Positions 8,472 through 17,663 are shown, counted from the stretch's first letter. The stretch: 64,000 bases of DNA from JAJRQY01 sp965224435 (GCA_965224435.1 OZ245048.1:4278001-4342000); one strand, 5' to 3'. Numbers and translations: made by a program. The notes: generated by a model from the letters alone, not told the origin.

Positions 8472-10625
8472 CTACTGAGCGTCACCAGGTTCGGAGATCA
8501 CATGGATGAGAGGCAAAGTCAATTGCCGTTTTGCCCGAACGGCAAGGTCTGATCGCAACCAACGAGACTGTCCCACCGGCAAGGTCGACAAGATCACGCC
8601 CTCAGTTTCATCGGCCTTGATAGCTGACTCGATGGCGACCAAAGCGTCACCATCGGTGACATCACCGGATGCTCGAGCACCCAGTCCGTCGATCAGTTCC
8701 AACTGCAACTCAAGCCGATCGCGAACGTCACTCAGGCTGTCGTTCTGGTGCATGGGAACAATGACATGGAACCGGGTCGGACCGGGCTCGGCGATTCGTT
8801 CGGAAATGGCAGCACTCAGCTCTGCGCTGCCCAAGGTCTTGTTGCCAACCACGATGTAGCGGCGACCATCAGCCCCGGGACGCTGCAGGACCGGAGCCAG
8901 CCAACCGGTCTCCAAGCGTTCCAACGCAAACTCTTGACCGCGCGCTCGCAAGATGTCGGTGCGGGTGCAGATCCCCATCAGGATGTTCTCTTCATTGATC
9001 ACCGGCAAGTGGCTGACGTCTTCATCGACCATCAGCTTGAGGGCATCAACCAGGCGAGCATCCGGCGTCGTGGTCACCACGTCCGAGGTCATGACCGAAG
9101 TGAGGTCCTCGTCCTCATCCACGTGTACTGCCAACAAGTTGCGCTTGGAAACCATGCCAATGCAATGGCCCTCGTCATCCACCAATGGATACGCACCTCG
9201 CCCACCACGGGCGATGCGCTCAGCAACTTCTGCAACCTTTGTTTCCGGCGAGAAGGTGTCGACCACCCGATTCATCACGTCCGACACCGGAGTCGTTCGC
9301 AGCGAGTCGACGGTGAGTTCTCCACCAACCCGTACACCACGGCGTGCAAGCTTCTCGGTGTAGAGGCTGTGCTCGGACAGGGCCGTCGCTACCAAGGCGG
9401 CCAACACCGTTGCCATCATCAGGGGAAGTAGCACATTGAAGTCTCGAGTGAGTTCGAACACAAAGACAATGGCGGTGAATGGGGCCCGAGTAGCGGCACC
9501 AAAGACCGCGGCCATGGCCACCACGGCGTAGACCCCAGAGTTGACTTCGAAGCCAGGCAAGACTTCGTTTGCTACCGCAGCGAACAGGCCACCAAAGGTT
9601 GCCCCCATCAGCAAGACAGGCGCCAGAGTTCCACCGGACGTACCCGAGCCGAGGGCAATCCACCACGACACCATCTTGGCCACCAACAAGATGGCCAGGG
9701 TGGCGAGGGCCAGCTCGCCAGCAAGCACCGCCTCCACCACATGAGTGCCAACACCCAAGGTGCGGGGAACAAGAAGACCGATCGTGGCGAAGCCGAGGGC
9801 GCCAACCGCCGGCTGCCAGAATTCCGGCAGGCTCCATTCTCGGAAGAATCGTTCGGAGGCAAAGAGCCCTTCCTGGATCAGGATGGCAACCAGGCCACAG
9901 GCCAGACCAAGAATTGCGTAGAGCGGGACATTGCTAAGCCCGGCGTAGTCATGCACGGGTACCCGAAAGAGCGGCCCATTCTCGAAGATGGCGGTGTGCA
10001 CACCACCAGCAATGCTGGATGCCACCACCAGCGGGATGAGCGAACGCATCGAGAACTCAAAGAGCAGTAGTTCGATGGCCAACAAGACCGCGGCAAGAGG
10101 AGCGCCGAAGATGGCGGCCATGCCTGCCGCAGCACCCGAGGCCAGCAGAATCTTTCGTTCAGACGGCGACACGGGGACGATCTGGCCGACCATGGATCCA
10201 ATGGCGCCACCGGTCACAATGATTGGGCCTTCCGCTCCGAAAGGTGCACCGGTTCCAATGGCAATGGCAGCCGAAACTGGTTTGGCCACTGCTGCCCGAG
10301 GCTGGACCCGGCTTTGGCGGCGCAGCACGGCTTCCATTGCTTCGGGAATGCCGTGTCCCTTGATGATGGGCGCCCATCGTGCGATTCCGGCAATGACGAT
10401 GGCGCCGAGCACGGCGATGATTGGCAGGCGAGGTGAGGCCTGAACATGGGACAGGTCGGGGATCTCGCCCCAACCGACCTTGCCGAAGAAAGCCAGGTTC
10501 GTGAACAGGCTGATGAGACGGACCAGGAGGTAAGCGGCGCCGCCGGACAAGATGCCGATTCCCGCGCTCAGCACGACGAGCAAGAGCAGTCGTTTGGAAT
10601 CAGTTACTGATGGGCGAGAGGCCAC
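8472..10625 (-). CDS. ClC-family chloride channel/transporter with CBS pair and C-terminal domain
   Basis: A 717-residue ClC protein. Residues 1-430 form the membrane domain with GHGIPEAMEAV, GAPFGAEGPIIVTGG and GSGTSGGTLAPVLLMG, the anion-selectivity loops. Two CBS domains at about 445-565 (PVSDVMNRVVDTFSP, SVMTSDVVTTTPDA) probably sense adenine nucleotides. A further 130-residue soluble domain at the C-terminus (RYIVVGNKTLG ... HVIVP ... DALVAIESAI ... GVILSTLP) looks like a stress-protein-type Rossmann domain. The gating-Glu position is Glu in FGAEGP, compatible with a Cl-/H+ exchanger. The start is GTG. It is convergent with the DUF4214 gene's promoter side and divergent from the AEC transporter. 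Confidence 0.92.
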   Translation of the reverse strand: MASRPSVTDSKRLLLLVVLSAGIGILSGGAAYLLVRLISLFTNLAFFGKVGWGEIPDLSHVQASPRLPIIAVLGAIVIAGIARWAPIIKGHGIPEAMEAVLRRQSRVQPRAAVAKPVSAAIAIGTGAPFGAEGPIIVTGGAIGSMVGQIVPVSPSERKILLASGAAAGMAAIFGAPLAAVLLAIELLLFEFSMRSLIPLVVASSIAGGVHTAIFENGPLFRVPVHDYAGLSNVPLYAILGLACGLVAILIQEGLFASERFFREWSLPEFWQPAVGALGFATIGLLVPRTLGVGTHVVEAVLAGELALATLAILLVAKMVSWWIALGSGTSGGTLAPVLLMGATFGGLFAAVANEVLPGFEVNSGVYAVVAMAAVFGAATRAPFTAIVFVFELTRDFNVLLPLMMATVLAALVATALSEHSLYTEKLARRGVRVGGELTVDSLRTTPVSDVMNRVVDTFSPETKVAEVAERIARGGRGAYPLVDDEGHCIGMVSKRNLLAVHVDEDEDLTSVMTSDVVTTTPDARLVDALKLMVDEDVSHLPVINEENILMGICTRTDILRARGQEFALERLETGWLAPVLQRPGADGRRYIVVGNKTLGSAELSAAISERIAEPGPTRFHVIVPMHQNDSLSDVRDRLELQLELIDGLGARASGDVTDGDALVAIESAIKADETEGVILSTLPVGQSRWLRSDLAVRAKRQLTLPLIHVISEPGDAQ

Positions 10626-10715
10626 TAGCTATGGTCCTCAAGGCAATAGGAAGGCGGGCATGACGGCAGGTTCATCAGCGTCAAGGATGCCACGGGCCGC
10701 TAGATTCTGCTCGCT

Positions 10716-11624
10716 GTGTCCGTCATCCCACTCCTACTTAATGTCCTTGGCCCCGTTGTCGCCATCATTGCGGTGGGCGCACTGGCTGGACGCCGCCTGG
10801 GAATCGAAATCCAGTCCTTGTCACGGCTGGCCTACTGGGTCCTCGGCCCAGCCTTCGTCTTTGATCTATTTGCCAGTACGGACCTAGCTGGCAGCATCGC
10901 CTTCCGGCTGATTGCCGCCGGTATTGCCGGCTCGCTGGCCGCCGGAATCTTCACCCTGAGCACCAACCGATTCTCCAGCTCAACGCCGTCAGAGAAGGCC
11001 GCTGACTTGATGACTTCGGTCTATGGCAATGTCGGCAACACGGGTCTGGCTGTCTCGGTCTTTGCTCTCGGGGAGGACATTCTCCCGGCCGCTGGTGTTC
11101 TCATGGTCACCATCAATGTGATTGGCATGTCGACCGGCGTCGGCTTGGCCGCATCCCAAACTGTTGGAGTGTCGACCGCGTTGAAACGGGCCTTGCTGGC
11201 TCCAATGACCGTGGCCGCTGCTGTCGCTGTTCCGATCAACCTTGCGTCCTTGACCGTTCCTACCCTGGCCGACCGAAGTATTGGGCTGCTCGCCGGAGCA
11301 CTCATCCCCGTCATGTTGTTCACCCTGGGCATGCAGCTCACCGAAGCCGGTGGCTGGTCACCAACACCAGGCCTCACCGCCAGTGCGGTCGCCAAGCTTG
11401 TTGTTGCCCCAATAGGGGCCGTTGCCGTCGGCTCTGCCCTCGGACTGACCGGTGACAACCTCGGGGTGGTGGCCATCCAATCGGCAATGCCACCAGCGGT
11501 ATTCTGCCTCATTGTGGCTCGCGAGCACGGCCTCGAACCGGCACGGGTCACCGCCAACGTGGTGGCGTTGACCTTACTGTCGCTATTGACCCTGCCCGTC
11601 GTCCTGATCTTGTTCGCTTCCTAA
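10716..11624 (+). CDS. AEC-family (auxin efflux carrier-like) transporter
   Basis: A 302-residue integral membrane protein with ten predicted helices in the two five-helix bundles of the AEC family. Family landmarks are YGNVGNTGLAVSVFALG in the first half, a broken helix motif in bacterial malonate and malate carriers, and IQSAMPPAVFCLIVAREH in the second half. The ligand is likely a small organic anion. The GTG start follows directly on the gap that also serves the ClC gene. Downstream is a short repeat-like stretch with three copies of a GACCGTCTC-type word between 11640 and 11680, then a convergent gene. Confidence 0.88.
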   Translation: MSVIPLLLNVLGPVVAIIAVGALAGRRLGIEIQSLSRLAYWVLGPAFVFDLFASTDLAGSIAFRLIAAGIAGSLAAGIFTLSTNRFSSSTPSEKAADLMTSVYGNVGNTGLAVSVFALGEDILPAAGVLMVTINVIGMSTGVGLAASQTVGVSTALKRALLAPMTVAAAVAVPINLASLTVPTLADRSIGLLAGALIPVMLFTLGMQLTEAGGWSPTPGLTASAVAKLVVAPIGAVAVGSALGLTGDNLGVVAIQSAMPPAVFCLIVAREHGLEPARVTANVVALTLLSLLTLPVVLILFAS

Positions 11625-11700
11625 CCAGGTGAGCTTTCTCTCTGGGTGACCGTCTCCCTGGATGACCGTCTCTCCGGATGCCCGTGTTGTGATTGGCGAT

Positions 11701-12084
11701 CTAGTGGATGACTTCGCGGTCTGGCAGGATGCGCAGGATCACTCGTTCGGACTGGACCTTGGCCGCATAGTCCGCACCCGTGTACTTCTGTGAGAGTAGG
11801 TCGATGCTGGTGCGGGCCTCGTCACCACCGACCGTTTCCACCACTCGTCCTCGAACCTCTACATAGGAATAGGGGCTAGCAGCATCGATCACGGTCACCG
11901 TCACCCGAGGGTCGGCTTCGATATTGCGAAACTTGGCCCGGTGAATCTCGGTGTTGATCAACACGTGCTCGTCGTCACACCCAACCCACATCACCTGCGT
12001 CTGTGGCGTACCATCAGCGAACAATGTGGTTAGCACCGCAAAGTTCGGGCCTTCACAAAGGTTGCGTGTTTTCTCGTGAAGCAT
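11701..12084 (-). CDS. PPOX-class (probably F420- or FMN-dependent) oxidoreductase
   Basis: A 127-residue split-barrel protein. It starts MLHEKTRNLCEGPNFAVLTTLFADGTPQTQVMWVG, the typical first strands of Rv1155-like PPOX-class F420-dependent enzymes, followed by VLINTE, the substrate-barrel strand RVTVTVID and SYVEVRGRVVE. ATG 12084 is chosen since AAAGGAGA lies 7 bases upstream; the longer frame to 12153 has no ribosome site. Many actinobacterial relatives reduce with F420H2, but this assignment is by family only. Confidence 0.85.
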   Translation of the reverse strand: MLHEKTRNLCEGPNFAVLTTLFADGTPQTQVMWVGCDDEHVLINTEIHRAKFRNIEADPRVTVTVIDAASPYSYVEVRGRVVETVGGDEARTSIDLLSQKYTGADYAAKVQSERVILRILPDREVIH

Positions 12085-12207
12085 GGCTTCTCCTTTTGGG
12101 AATGACTCGAACCTACACCAGAGAGAACACAGTTTGTGCCCAATAGACACCACAGTTCAAGGGTCTCCGGCCCAACAAGCCGACTCCTGGGGAGTCGATA
12201 GTTAGCT

Positions 12208-13407
12208 ATGGGCCAACCCCACTTCTCCGTCCTCGGTTTCCCTGTCCGCATTGACACCAGTGCGATGTTCATCGGTCTGTTCATCGGAATGCAGTTGGGC
12301 AGGAATGCACCAATGATCCTTGGTGTGTTCTTTTGCTCGATCTTGTTGCACGAGCTCGGCCACGCCCTGGCCTTCCGAAAGTTTGGAGCCTCGTCTTTCA
12401 TCACCCTGCATGGCATGGGGGGAACAACCGCTTCGTTTAACGCTCAGCGGCTGACTGATCGTCAACACATTCTTGTTTCCTTGGCTGGACCATTGTCTCA
12501 GCTCATCTTGCTAGGACTCCCAGCACTTGCCGCTCGCTACTACTACGGGCCCTATGACCAGCTTGGCTTCTTCCTTAGAAACATGGTCTACATCAATGTC
12601 GGCTGGGCGTTGGTCAACCTGCTGCCGATTTATCCCTTGGACGGCGGCCAGGTTCTGCATCGACTTCTTCGAGTTCGGAATGTGTCTGATCCATGGAAAA
12701 TCAGCCAGATCGTCACCGTCCTTGTCGGCATCCCACTGGCCTATGTTGCTTACCAGATGGGTTACCAGATTGGCGCCCTCCTCGTTGGCTACATGGTCGT
12801 GCGTGGGGTCATGAGTCCGCAACCAGGTGGAGCCAACAACACCATCACCGACGCTGCCTCGCGAGCCCGAACCGATCACAAGAACCAGGCTGTCAAAGCC
12901 GCTAACAAGGACGAGGCGCTTCGAGAGGCCTATGACTGCCTTCTCAACGGCAACTCAAATCGACTGGCCACACTCAGCGAGCAGCTCAATAGTGGCAAGC
13001 ACCATGCCGAACTCGTCACCTTGCAAGCTTGGCAAGCAGCCCTGTATGGACCCTTACCTGGTGCTACGGAGGCAACAAGCCAACCAGGCTCTGTGCCACA
13101 ATCAAAGTCGGTCATCTTGCACGCCACCAGGCTTGCATTGTCCGACGCAGCGACTGGACATGCGGGTACAGCCACGACTGATTCCGGAATTGGGATTGTG
13201 CTCCAGCAGTCGTTGCAGTCACCTGAGCTCTTGGCCGCCGTTGTCACCTTGGCCAAACACGGCCAGCTCGAAGCTGCACTGGCAACAACGGCTGATGATG
13301 GAGTTGCCGCAATCCGCGATGCATTGGTAAAGGGTGGTCTTCCTCAAGAACAAATGGCGGTCAGCCGCATCCTGCGCCTCCGCCGCGAAGCGGCCACCGA
13401 GGGCTAG
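12208..13407 (+). CDS. M50-family site-2 intramembrane metalloprotease
   Basis: A 399-residue protein with an N-terminal membrane protease domain (about residues 1-210). The zinc motif HELGH is near residue 50 in LLHELGHALAFRKFG, and the third ligand is in LLPIYPLDGGQVLH. Six or so membrane helices are predicted. The C-terminal 190 residues form a soluble alpha-helical region of unknown role (EALREAYDCLLNGN, repeated LA/ATL helices). Site-2 proteases cut anti-sigma factors or other membrane substrates. The gene is transcribed towards the convergent PIN toxin gene. Confidence 0.9.
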   Translation: MGQPHFSVLGFPVRIDTSAMFIGLFIGMQLGRNAPMILGVFFCSILLHELGHALAFRKFGASSFITLHGMGGTTASFNAQRLTDRQHILVSLAGPLSQLILLGLPALAARYYYGPYDQLGFFLRNMVYINVGWALVNLLPIYPLDGGQVLHRLLRVRNVSDPWKISQIVTVLVGIPLAYVAYQMGYQIGALLVGYMVVRGVMSPQPGGANNTITDAASRARTDHKNQAVKAANKDEALREAYDCLLNGNSNRLATLSEQLNSGKHHAELVTLQAWQAALYGPLPGATEATSQPGSVPQSKSVILHATRLALSDAATGHAGTATTDSGIGIVLQQSLQSPELLAAVVTLAKHGQLEAALATTADDGVAAIRDALVKGGLPQEQMAVSRILRLRREAATEG

Positions 13408-13413
13408 CCCCCT

Positions 13414-13806
13414 TCAGCTTGGAGCGATGACTGCAATCCCAATTTGTTGCGCCGCCTCGGCAAGCCGTGTGTCATAGGTGACTAGCCCAACAAGATCGTC
13501 ACCCAGGTCAAGAGCAGCAGCGAGATGAACGGCGTCGAGCGTTCGCAAGACAACCGGGTCCAGTCGACCAGCCTCCTCAAAGATCCCCGTCGTCACCCTG
13601 GTAATGATGATCGAGTCCAGAACTTCTCGTGCCCGCACAACCTTTGTGGCGTCAGCTCGGCGCACAGCACGGAGAAGCTCAGAGCGGGCCAGGTCACAAC
13701 TGACTGGAACTCGATCTGCCTGCGACGTCCAATCTCGAAGCGGACCAGACTCGGCTTCTTGGATGACAAGCTTCACCAAAGCGGAGGTGTCAAAGTAGTG
13801 AGCCAA
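13414..13806 (-). CDS. PIN-domain ribonuclease toxin (VapC-type)
   Basis: A 130-residue PIN-domain protein. The acidic active site is visible as FDTSALVKL (first Asp), RSELLRA (Glu), LDAVHLAAAL (Asp) and VTYDTRL (last Asp). Such proteins cut tRNA or rRNA when free of antitoxin. It lies two bases downstream of a Phd-type antitoxin gene on the same strand, forming a classical antitoxin-first operon. It starts MAHYFDTSALVK. Confidence 0.92.
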   Translation of the reverse strand: MAHYFDTSALVKLVIQEAESGPLRDWTSQADRVPVSCDLARSELLRAVRRADATKVVRAREVLDSIIITRVTTGIFEEAGRLDPVVLRTLDAVHLAAALDLGDDLVGLVTYDTRLAEAAQQIGIAVIAPS

Positions 13807-13808
13807 CG

Positions 13809-14072
13809 TCAGTACCTCTCGGCATCGCGCATCCTTGCCAACTCACCAGACACATCGGCCCCCGTGGTCGGTGGCGACATCTCGGTAATGTCGCGAGAAG
13901 GACGACGGGCTTGACCCGAGCTCAGCAGGAATTCAAGGCGTGAAGAAGGAATAGCTGTCATCTGGGCGACAGGCCGTCCACGATCAGTAATGGTTACGGT
14001 TTCTCCTGAAGCCGCGTCGGCAACGACAGCGGAGGCGTTCTGCTTCAGGGCCCTGATACCAACTTGAGACAT
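13809..14072 (-). CDS. Phd/YefM-type antitoxin
   Basis: An 87-residue antitoxin. The N-terminal fold (SQVGIRALKQNASAVVADAASGETVTITDRGRPVAQM) is the standard Phd/YefM DNA-binding dimer; the C-terminal 45 residues, acidic and Pro-rich, would wrap the PIN toxin. Two ATGs are possible, 14081 and 14072. I prefer 14072 because a -10 hexamer TACAAT (14085-14080) ends seven bases before it, fitting leaderless expression, and the ATG at 14081 overlaps that hexamer. An 11-base inverted repeat sits on the promoter. Confidence 0.9.
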   Translation of the reverse strand: MSQVGIRALKQNASAVVADAASGETVTITDRGRPVAQMTAIPSSRLEFLLSSGQARRPSRDITEMSPPTTGADVSGELARMRDAERY

Positions 14073-14107
14073 GTGCTTCATTGTAGCACATGTCTTCTCA
14101 ATAGCAA
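14067..14107 (-). promoter_or_regulatory. Promoter and palindromic operator of the Phd/PIN pair
   Basis: Arms AGACATGTGCT (14095-14085 on the minus strand) and AGCACATGTCT (14077-14067) form a perfect 11-base inverted repeat with a 7-base centre. The centre carries most of the -10 hexamer TACAAT (14085-14080). A -35-like TTGCTA is at 14107-14102, giving a 16-base spacer. The right arm contains the start ATG at 14072. Binding of the Phd dimer here would block RNA polymerase, the usual autoregulation of such operons. Confidence 0.75.
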
Positions 14108-14133
14108 GCGACGAGCATGCCAGCAGTCTCTTG

Positions 14134-14886
14134 TCAGAGAGCTACGTCATAGTTGAGAGAAAGCCGGTCCGCTGTGCGGTCAGCGGAAATAGTGCAGCGC
14201 CCACCGACCAGCAAGGCCTCGTCGTAGAGGAAGGGTTGCTCGAACTGGTTGATCGAAACTCGGATCGACAAGATGGCCGGATGGGCCTCGGACGCTGACA
14301 ACAATAGGGCGTCAGCCTGGTTCAGACCTACGGCCGCGATCGACTCCATGGCTCGAGCCACGACCCAACCCGTCGCCTCTTCGATCGCCTCATAAAGAGA
14401 TTCATCAGTGAAGTCTTGTCCCGGCGTGGCAACACCCAGTTCAGGTGAGAGGTAACTACGTTGCAGGCTGAACGGTTGACTTTCGACCGATCGCAGCCGG
14501 GTGATACACACCAGGTCATCATCGGTATCCAGCGCCCGCGTGGCTTGTTGGTGGGAGGCCACCGGTACTGAGTCAACCCCAACCAGATCGGTCGTCATCT
14601 GGACTCCGGCCGCCTTCATCTGCTGGGCGAAACTGGAAAGGTTGCCAATACTGATGTCGACGGGGTTGTCAGAGATGAAGGTTCCCTTGCCTCGGAGCGC
14701 AACAACAAGTCCATCGGCCTCCAGCGCCCCAATGGCCTGGCGAAGAGTCATCAGGGTGACGTTGAACGAAGCTGCTAGCTCGGCCTGAGGGGGCAGCTGG
14801 GATCCGGGTGCAAACTCGCCGTCCAGGATCTTTTGCCGAAGCAAGGAGTAGATCGCCTGATACTTCGGCACCGGAGGAGACGACAT
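14134..14886 (-). CDS. GntR-family transcriptional regulator, HutC/UTRA type
   Basis: A 250-residue regulator. The winged helix domain is at residues 8-75 (YSLLRQKILDGEFAPGSQLPPQAELAASF, with the recognition region LMTLRQAIGALEADGLVVALRGKGTF). A UTRA ligand-binding domain covers residues about 90-245 (ITRLRSVESQPFSLQRSYL ... ADALLLSASEAHPAILSIRV). The ligand is usually a sugar phosphate, amino-acid metabolite or related effector. It neighbours a GH5 lipoprotein gene on the same strand 70 bases upstream, so control of a carbohydrate gene is plausible but unproven. Confidence 0.9.
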   Translation of the reverse strand: MSSPPVPKYQAIYSLLRQKILDGEFAPGSQLPPQAELAASFNVTLMTLRQAIGALEADGLVVALRGKGTFISDNPVDISIGNLSSFAQQMKAAGVQMTTDLVGVDSVPVASHQQATRALDTDDDLVCITRLRSVESQPFSLQRSYLSPELGVATPGQDFTDESLYEAIEEATGWVVARAMESIAAVGLNQADALLLSASEAHPAILSIRVSINQFEQPFLYDEALLVGGRCTISADRTADRLSLNYDVAL

Positions 14887-14955
14887 GGCCAGAGACTACT
14901 TGGTGGCTGTGATGAGGGCCCGGTGAATCGGAATGAACCAAGAGTCGAACCGGCC

Positions 14956-16095
14956 TCAAGAATCCAGCAGGGCATCCAGCATCTCGCTGTCCCACTTGCC
15001 GCTGGCATGGCTGTAGAGGCCGAATCCGGGTGTAGCCCAATCCCAATAGGCCCACGAGAACTCATAACGTTCCGATTGCTCCCGAACAAACCTTGTCCAG
15101 GCCAAACGATCTTCTCGCTCAGCACCGTCCAAGGCTCCGAACTCACCAACAAAGATGGGCACATTGTTTTGGTCCGCCCATTCGGCGACCGCTACGAACT
15201 CTTCTTCAATCAGTTTCCGGTCATCGGGATCGGCGAATCCGGTTCCGACCCAAGCGTCAGATCCTTCAACCCAGCTTGCTCCTTGGTGGGTGAAGGGGAA
15301 GGGCTCGTAGTAGTGCACCGTGACAATCAGATTGTCGTCGTCGGGTAGGTCTAGCTCCCCGAGTCGCAGGGGCGAATACCACTGGTCCGGCCCGATCATG
15401 ATGGTTCGATCCGGATTGGACTGGCGGATGATGGGGACAACATGGTCCAGTAGTGCGTTCAAGACCGGCCCACTGAACTGATCGTGGGGCTCGTTGCTGA
15501 CTTCGAATACGACAGAAGCTGGCATGTCTTGGTAGTGCTCAGCAATCTGGAACCAGATGGCCAAGAAGCGTTCAGCCTCAGCCTCGGGATTGGCGTCCAA
15601 CGCCTCGTAGTGATGCACATCGATGATGACAGAAAGATCGTTCAGTAAGGCTCGCTCGACTACGGCATCAATTTGCTCAAAGATCACCGGGTCAATGGTC
15701 AATATGGGTATCGGAGCAGTCCAGTCTGACCACTTGATGGGGATACGTACGGCCGTGAATCCTTGGGCGGCGATGTCATCCAGATCTTCAGGAGCGAAGT
15801 CATTGGCCCACGTTTCACCTTTCGCTACCTCATAGACAGCGCCGATATTGAGGGTGCGAGCTAGGCCTTGATTGACGACGAAGGGATCAGTCCGCGAGTC
15901 CGTCTCCGCTTCGGCTGCTGGCTCGGGTTCCTTGACGTCCAGTTGAGCGTCACTGGTGGCGACAAGTGGTTCCGTGGTCGTCGATTTCAGTTCGGACACG
16001 GTCGTTTCCGCAGCTGACAATCCGTCACTGGTTGAGGTGCACGCACCAAACGCTTGCACGAGTAGGAGCAGGAGGAGAAGAGTTCGGCATCGCAA
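14956..16095 (-). CDS. Glycoside hydrolase family 5 lipoprotein (endoglucanase/mannanase-like)
   Basis: A 379-residue exported enzyme. It begins with a TTG and a lipoprotein signal (LLLLLLLVQAFGAC, lipobox FGAC), followed by a Ser/Thr/Glu-rich linker to about residue 80. The TIM-barrel domain shows GH5 motifs: VIIDVHHYEALD, the acid/base Glu in FEVSNEPHD, VTVHYYEPF and the nucleophile Glu in IFVGEFGAL, ending in FSWAYWDWA. It likely cleaves beta-1,4-glucan or mannan outside the cell. It probably shares a transcript with the downstream GntR gene. Confidence 0.9.
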   Translation of the reverse strand: MRCRTLLLLLLLVQAFGACTSTSDGLSAAETTVSELKSTTTEPLVATSDAQLDVKEPEPAAEAETDSRTDPFVVNQGLARTLNIGAVYEVAKGETWANDFAPEDLDDIAAQGFTAVRIPIKWSDWTAPIPILTIDPVIFEQIDAVVERALLNDLSVIIDVHHYEALDANPEAEAERFLAIWFQIAEHYQDMPASVVFEVSNEPHDQFSGPVLNALLDHVVPIIRQSNPDRTIMIGPDQWYSPLRLGELDLPDDDNLIVTVHYYEPFPFTHQGASWVEGSDAWVGTGFADPDDRKLIEEEFVAVAEWADQNNVPIFVGEFGALDGAEREDRLAWTRFVREQSERYEFSWAYWDWATPGFGLYSHASGKWDSEMLDALLDS

Positions 16096-16183
16096 GAGCT
16101 CGACGCTACTGGTTCTGGGACCAGACCCTCACGCTCAAGGCTCGCTGAGAGAGTCGTTCGCAAAGTTCGGCTAGCGTTGGACC

Positions 16184-16957
16184 ATGGCAGAGTCAAATGA
16201 CAGCACTCCCTCCGAACCCAACTTGGCCGACCAGGCTGGGATCGCGATCCTGGAATTTGGCCGGGGCTGGATGCTGGACCCGCAGACCGTTGAGCGAGCC
16301 AATGAACTCGGTTTGGACGGAGCCTTTGGGTTCTGGGTTAACGGTCGGGCAGGCGTGCTGGGCAATGCTGAGTCAGACCTCGCCGCATCTGCCATCGGTT
16401 TCATGCATCACGATCTTGTCCGCCATTTCTGGGAAGGACGACCAACGACCATGTCCGCCCTCGCCGCAGCCGATCTCTACGCCGAGGCAGCCGCAGCATG
16501 GGGACGCGAAAAGCTCACCGAGATCTCGACTGTTCGCCTAACACGGCTCAATGAATTGAATCGCAGAATTGCCGACTCGGCGGTTCCATCCATGGGCGCC
16601 CTGTTCACCGGCTGGCGCGCTCTTAGCCCGCCCGCCGATCCAGCTGGCGCAGTCATAGTCAGCCTCAACGTGTTGCGGGAAATGCGGGGCGGGGCTCACA
16701 TCCACGCGGTGCATGCCGTTGGCCTCGGGCCAGACGGTGCGATTGCCTCAAACACTGATCCAGTGCGCGGAGGCTCAAGCGGTTTGACCAGATTCGGCTG
16801 GCCATTGCCCCACCCCGAGGGCGACAGTAAAGCCTTAGCCGCCGCTGAGCGGATGACGTCGTTGATGGTTCAGCCTGCCTTCGCCGTTCTCAAGGGATCC
16901 GAACAAGGCGAGTACCTGGAGCTAGTCACCGAGGTCCGAGCGACCATGGACGCCTAA
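16184..16957 (+). CDS. SCO6745-like helical protein
   Basis: A 257-residue all-alpha protein resembling the actinobacterial SCO6745 family. The first segment (FGRGWMLDPQTVERANELGLDGAFGFWVNGRAGVLG) corresponds to its proline/glycine-containing start, and LREMRGGAHIHAVHAVGLGPDGAIA near residues 165-190 corresponds to the conserved LREHRGDGHVAAL-type region. Its biochemical role is unknown. Its ATG is about 90 bases from the divergent GH5 gene. Assignment rests on pattern similarity, not on an alignment. Confidence 0.65.
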   Translation: MAESNDSTPSEPNLADQAGIAILEFGRGWMLDPQTVERANELGLDGAFGFWVNGRAGVLGNAESDLAASAIGFMHHDLVRHFWEGRPTTMSALAAADLYAEAAAAWGREKLTEISTVRLTRLNELNRRIADSAVPSMGALFTGWRALSPPADPAGAVIVSLNVLREMRGGAHIHAVHAVGLGPDGAIASNTDPVRGGSSGLTRFGWPLPHPEGDSKALAAAERMTSLMVQPAFAVLKGSEQGEYLELVTEVRATMDA

Positions 16958-16988
16958 CTGACGGAGCTCGGCCCATCTCAGTGTTCGC

Positions 16989-17663
16989 TTAGGACGCCCC
17001 CTTAGACAGTCGATCCAGATAGTCCTCGACGGTGATCTCGCCGCCTGCTTCTGCCGCCTTGCCTTCATCATCACCCGGCAAAAATGCTTGCATCAGATCA
17101 ATGCGCTTCCACGACGGGTAGGGCTGGTTACCGTCGCCGTCGGGGACGTAGGGTGAGTCTTCAATGCGCTGATGCTTGTGGATGTAGCGGGCACAGTTCA
17201 GGAAGACATTGTCGATCTTGGCATCCACCACAAGCTGGGCACCAGGAAACTGAGCCAACACCTCCGCCGACCGATTGACCGTGGCGGTGGCATGAAGGCG
17301 CAGACGATCGGGCCGCTCAAAGTCGATAAAGAGCATGCCAATCTTGGCCGTGGCCTCAACATTGCCGCCGGAAAGGAACATGCCGTTGCCGTCATAGAGG
17401 GGAAAGGAAACAGCCTGCTCGTCATCCACCCGCACAAAGCCCGGTCCACCACCCTTGTAAGAAACCGTTGGCCAACCCTCAGCGTTCACAGAGGAAAGGA
17501 AGAAGAAATCTCGACTCTCGATGAAGCCCCGTTGCTCATCGGAGATAGTGTCAGTGACAATGGTGGCGGAATGGATATCAGCCAAGTTCGTGCTATCGAA
17601 CTCGGCCTGTATCGCACGTTGAGCCTCTCCGTAGAAGGCTTCGGGATTCTCCAGTGAGGGCAT
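16989..17663 (-). CDS. Pyridoxamine-5'-phosphate-oxidase-fold flavin protein
   Basis: A 224-residue split-barrel protein, related in layout to the one at 5.9 kb: FIESRDFFFLSSVNAEGWPTVSYKGGGPGFVRV, FPLYDGNGMFLSGGN, IGMLFIDFERPDRLRLHATA, then CARYIHKHQRI. The extra N-terminal helix and the C-terminal 45 residues place it in a general PPOX-putative FMN-binding subfamily (MSMEG-1061-like). It is convergent with the SCO6745-like gene. Its 5' end lies 116 bases from the dienelactone hydrolase start on the other strand. Substrate unknown. Confidence 0.82.
   Translation of the reverse strand: MPSLENPEAFYGEAQRAIQAEFDSTNLADIHSATIVTDTISDEQRGFIESRDFFFLSSVNAEGWPTVSYKGGGPGFVRVDDEQAVSFPLYDGNGMFLSGGNVEATAKIGMLFIDFERPDRLRLHATATVNRSAEVLAQFPGAQLVVDAKIDNVFLNCARYIHKHQRIEDSPYVPDGDGNQPYPSWKRIDLMQAFLPGDDEGKAAEAGGEITVEDYLDRLSKGAS

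Noticed and set aside
9220..9837. 205-codon minus-strand frame rich in Trp, Cys and Arg
   Set aside because: Out-of-frame shadow of the ClC gene.
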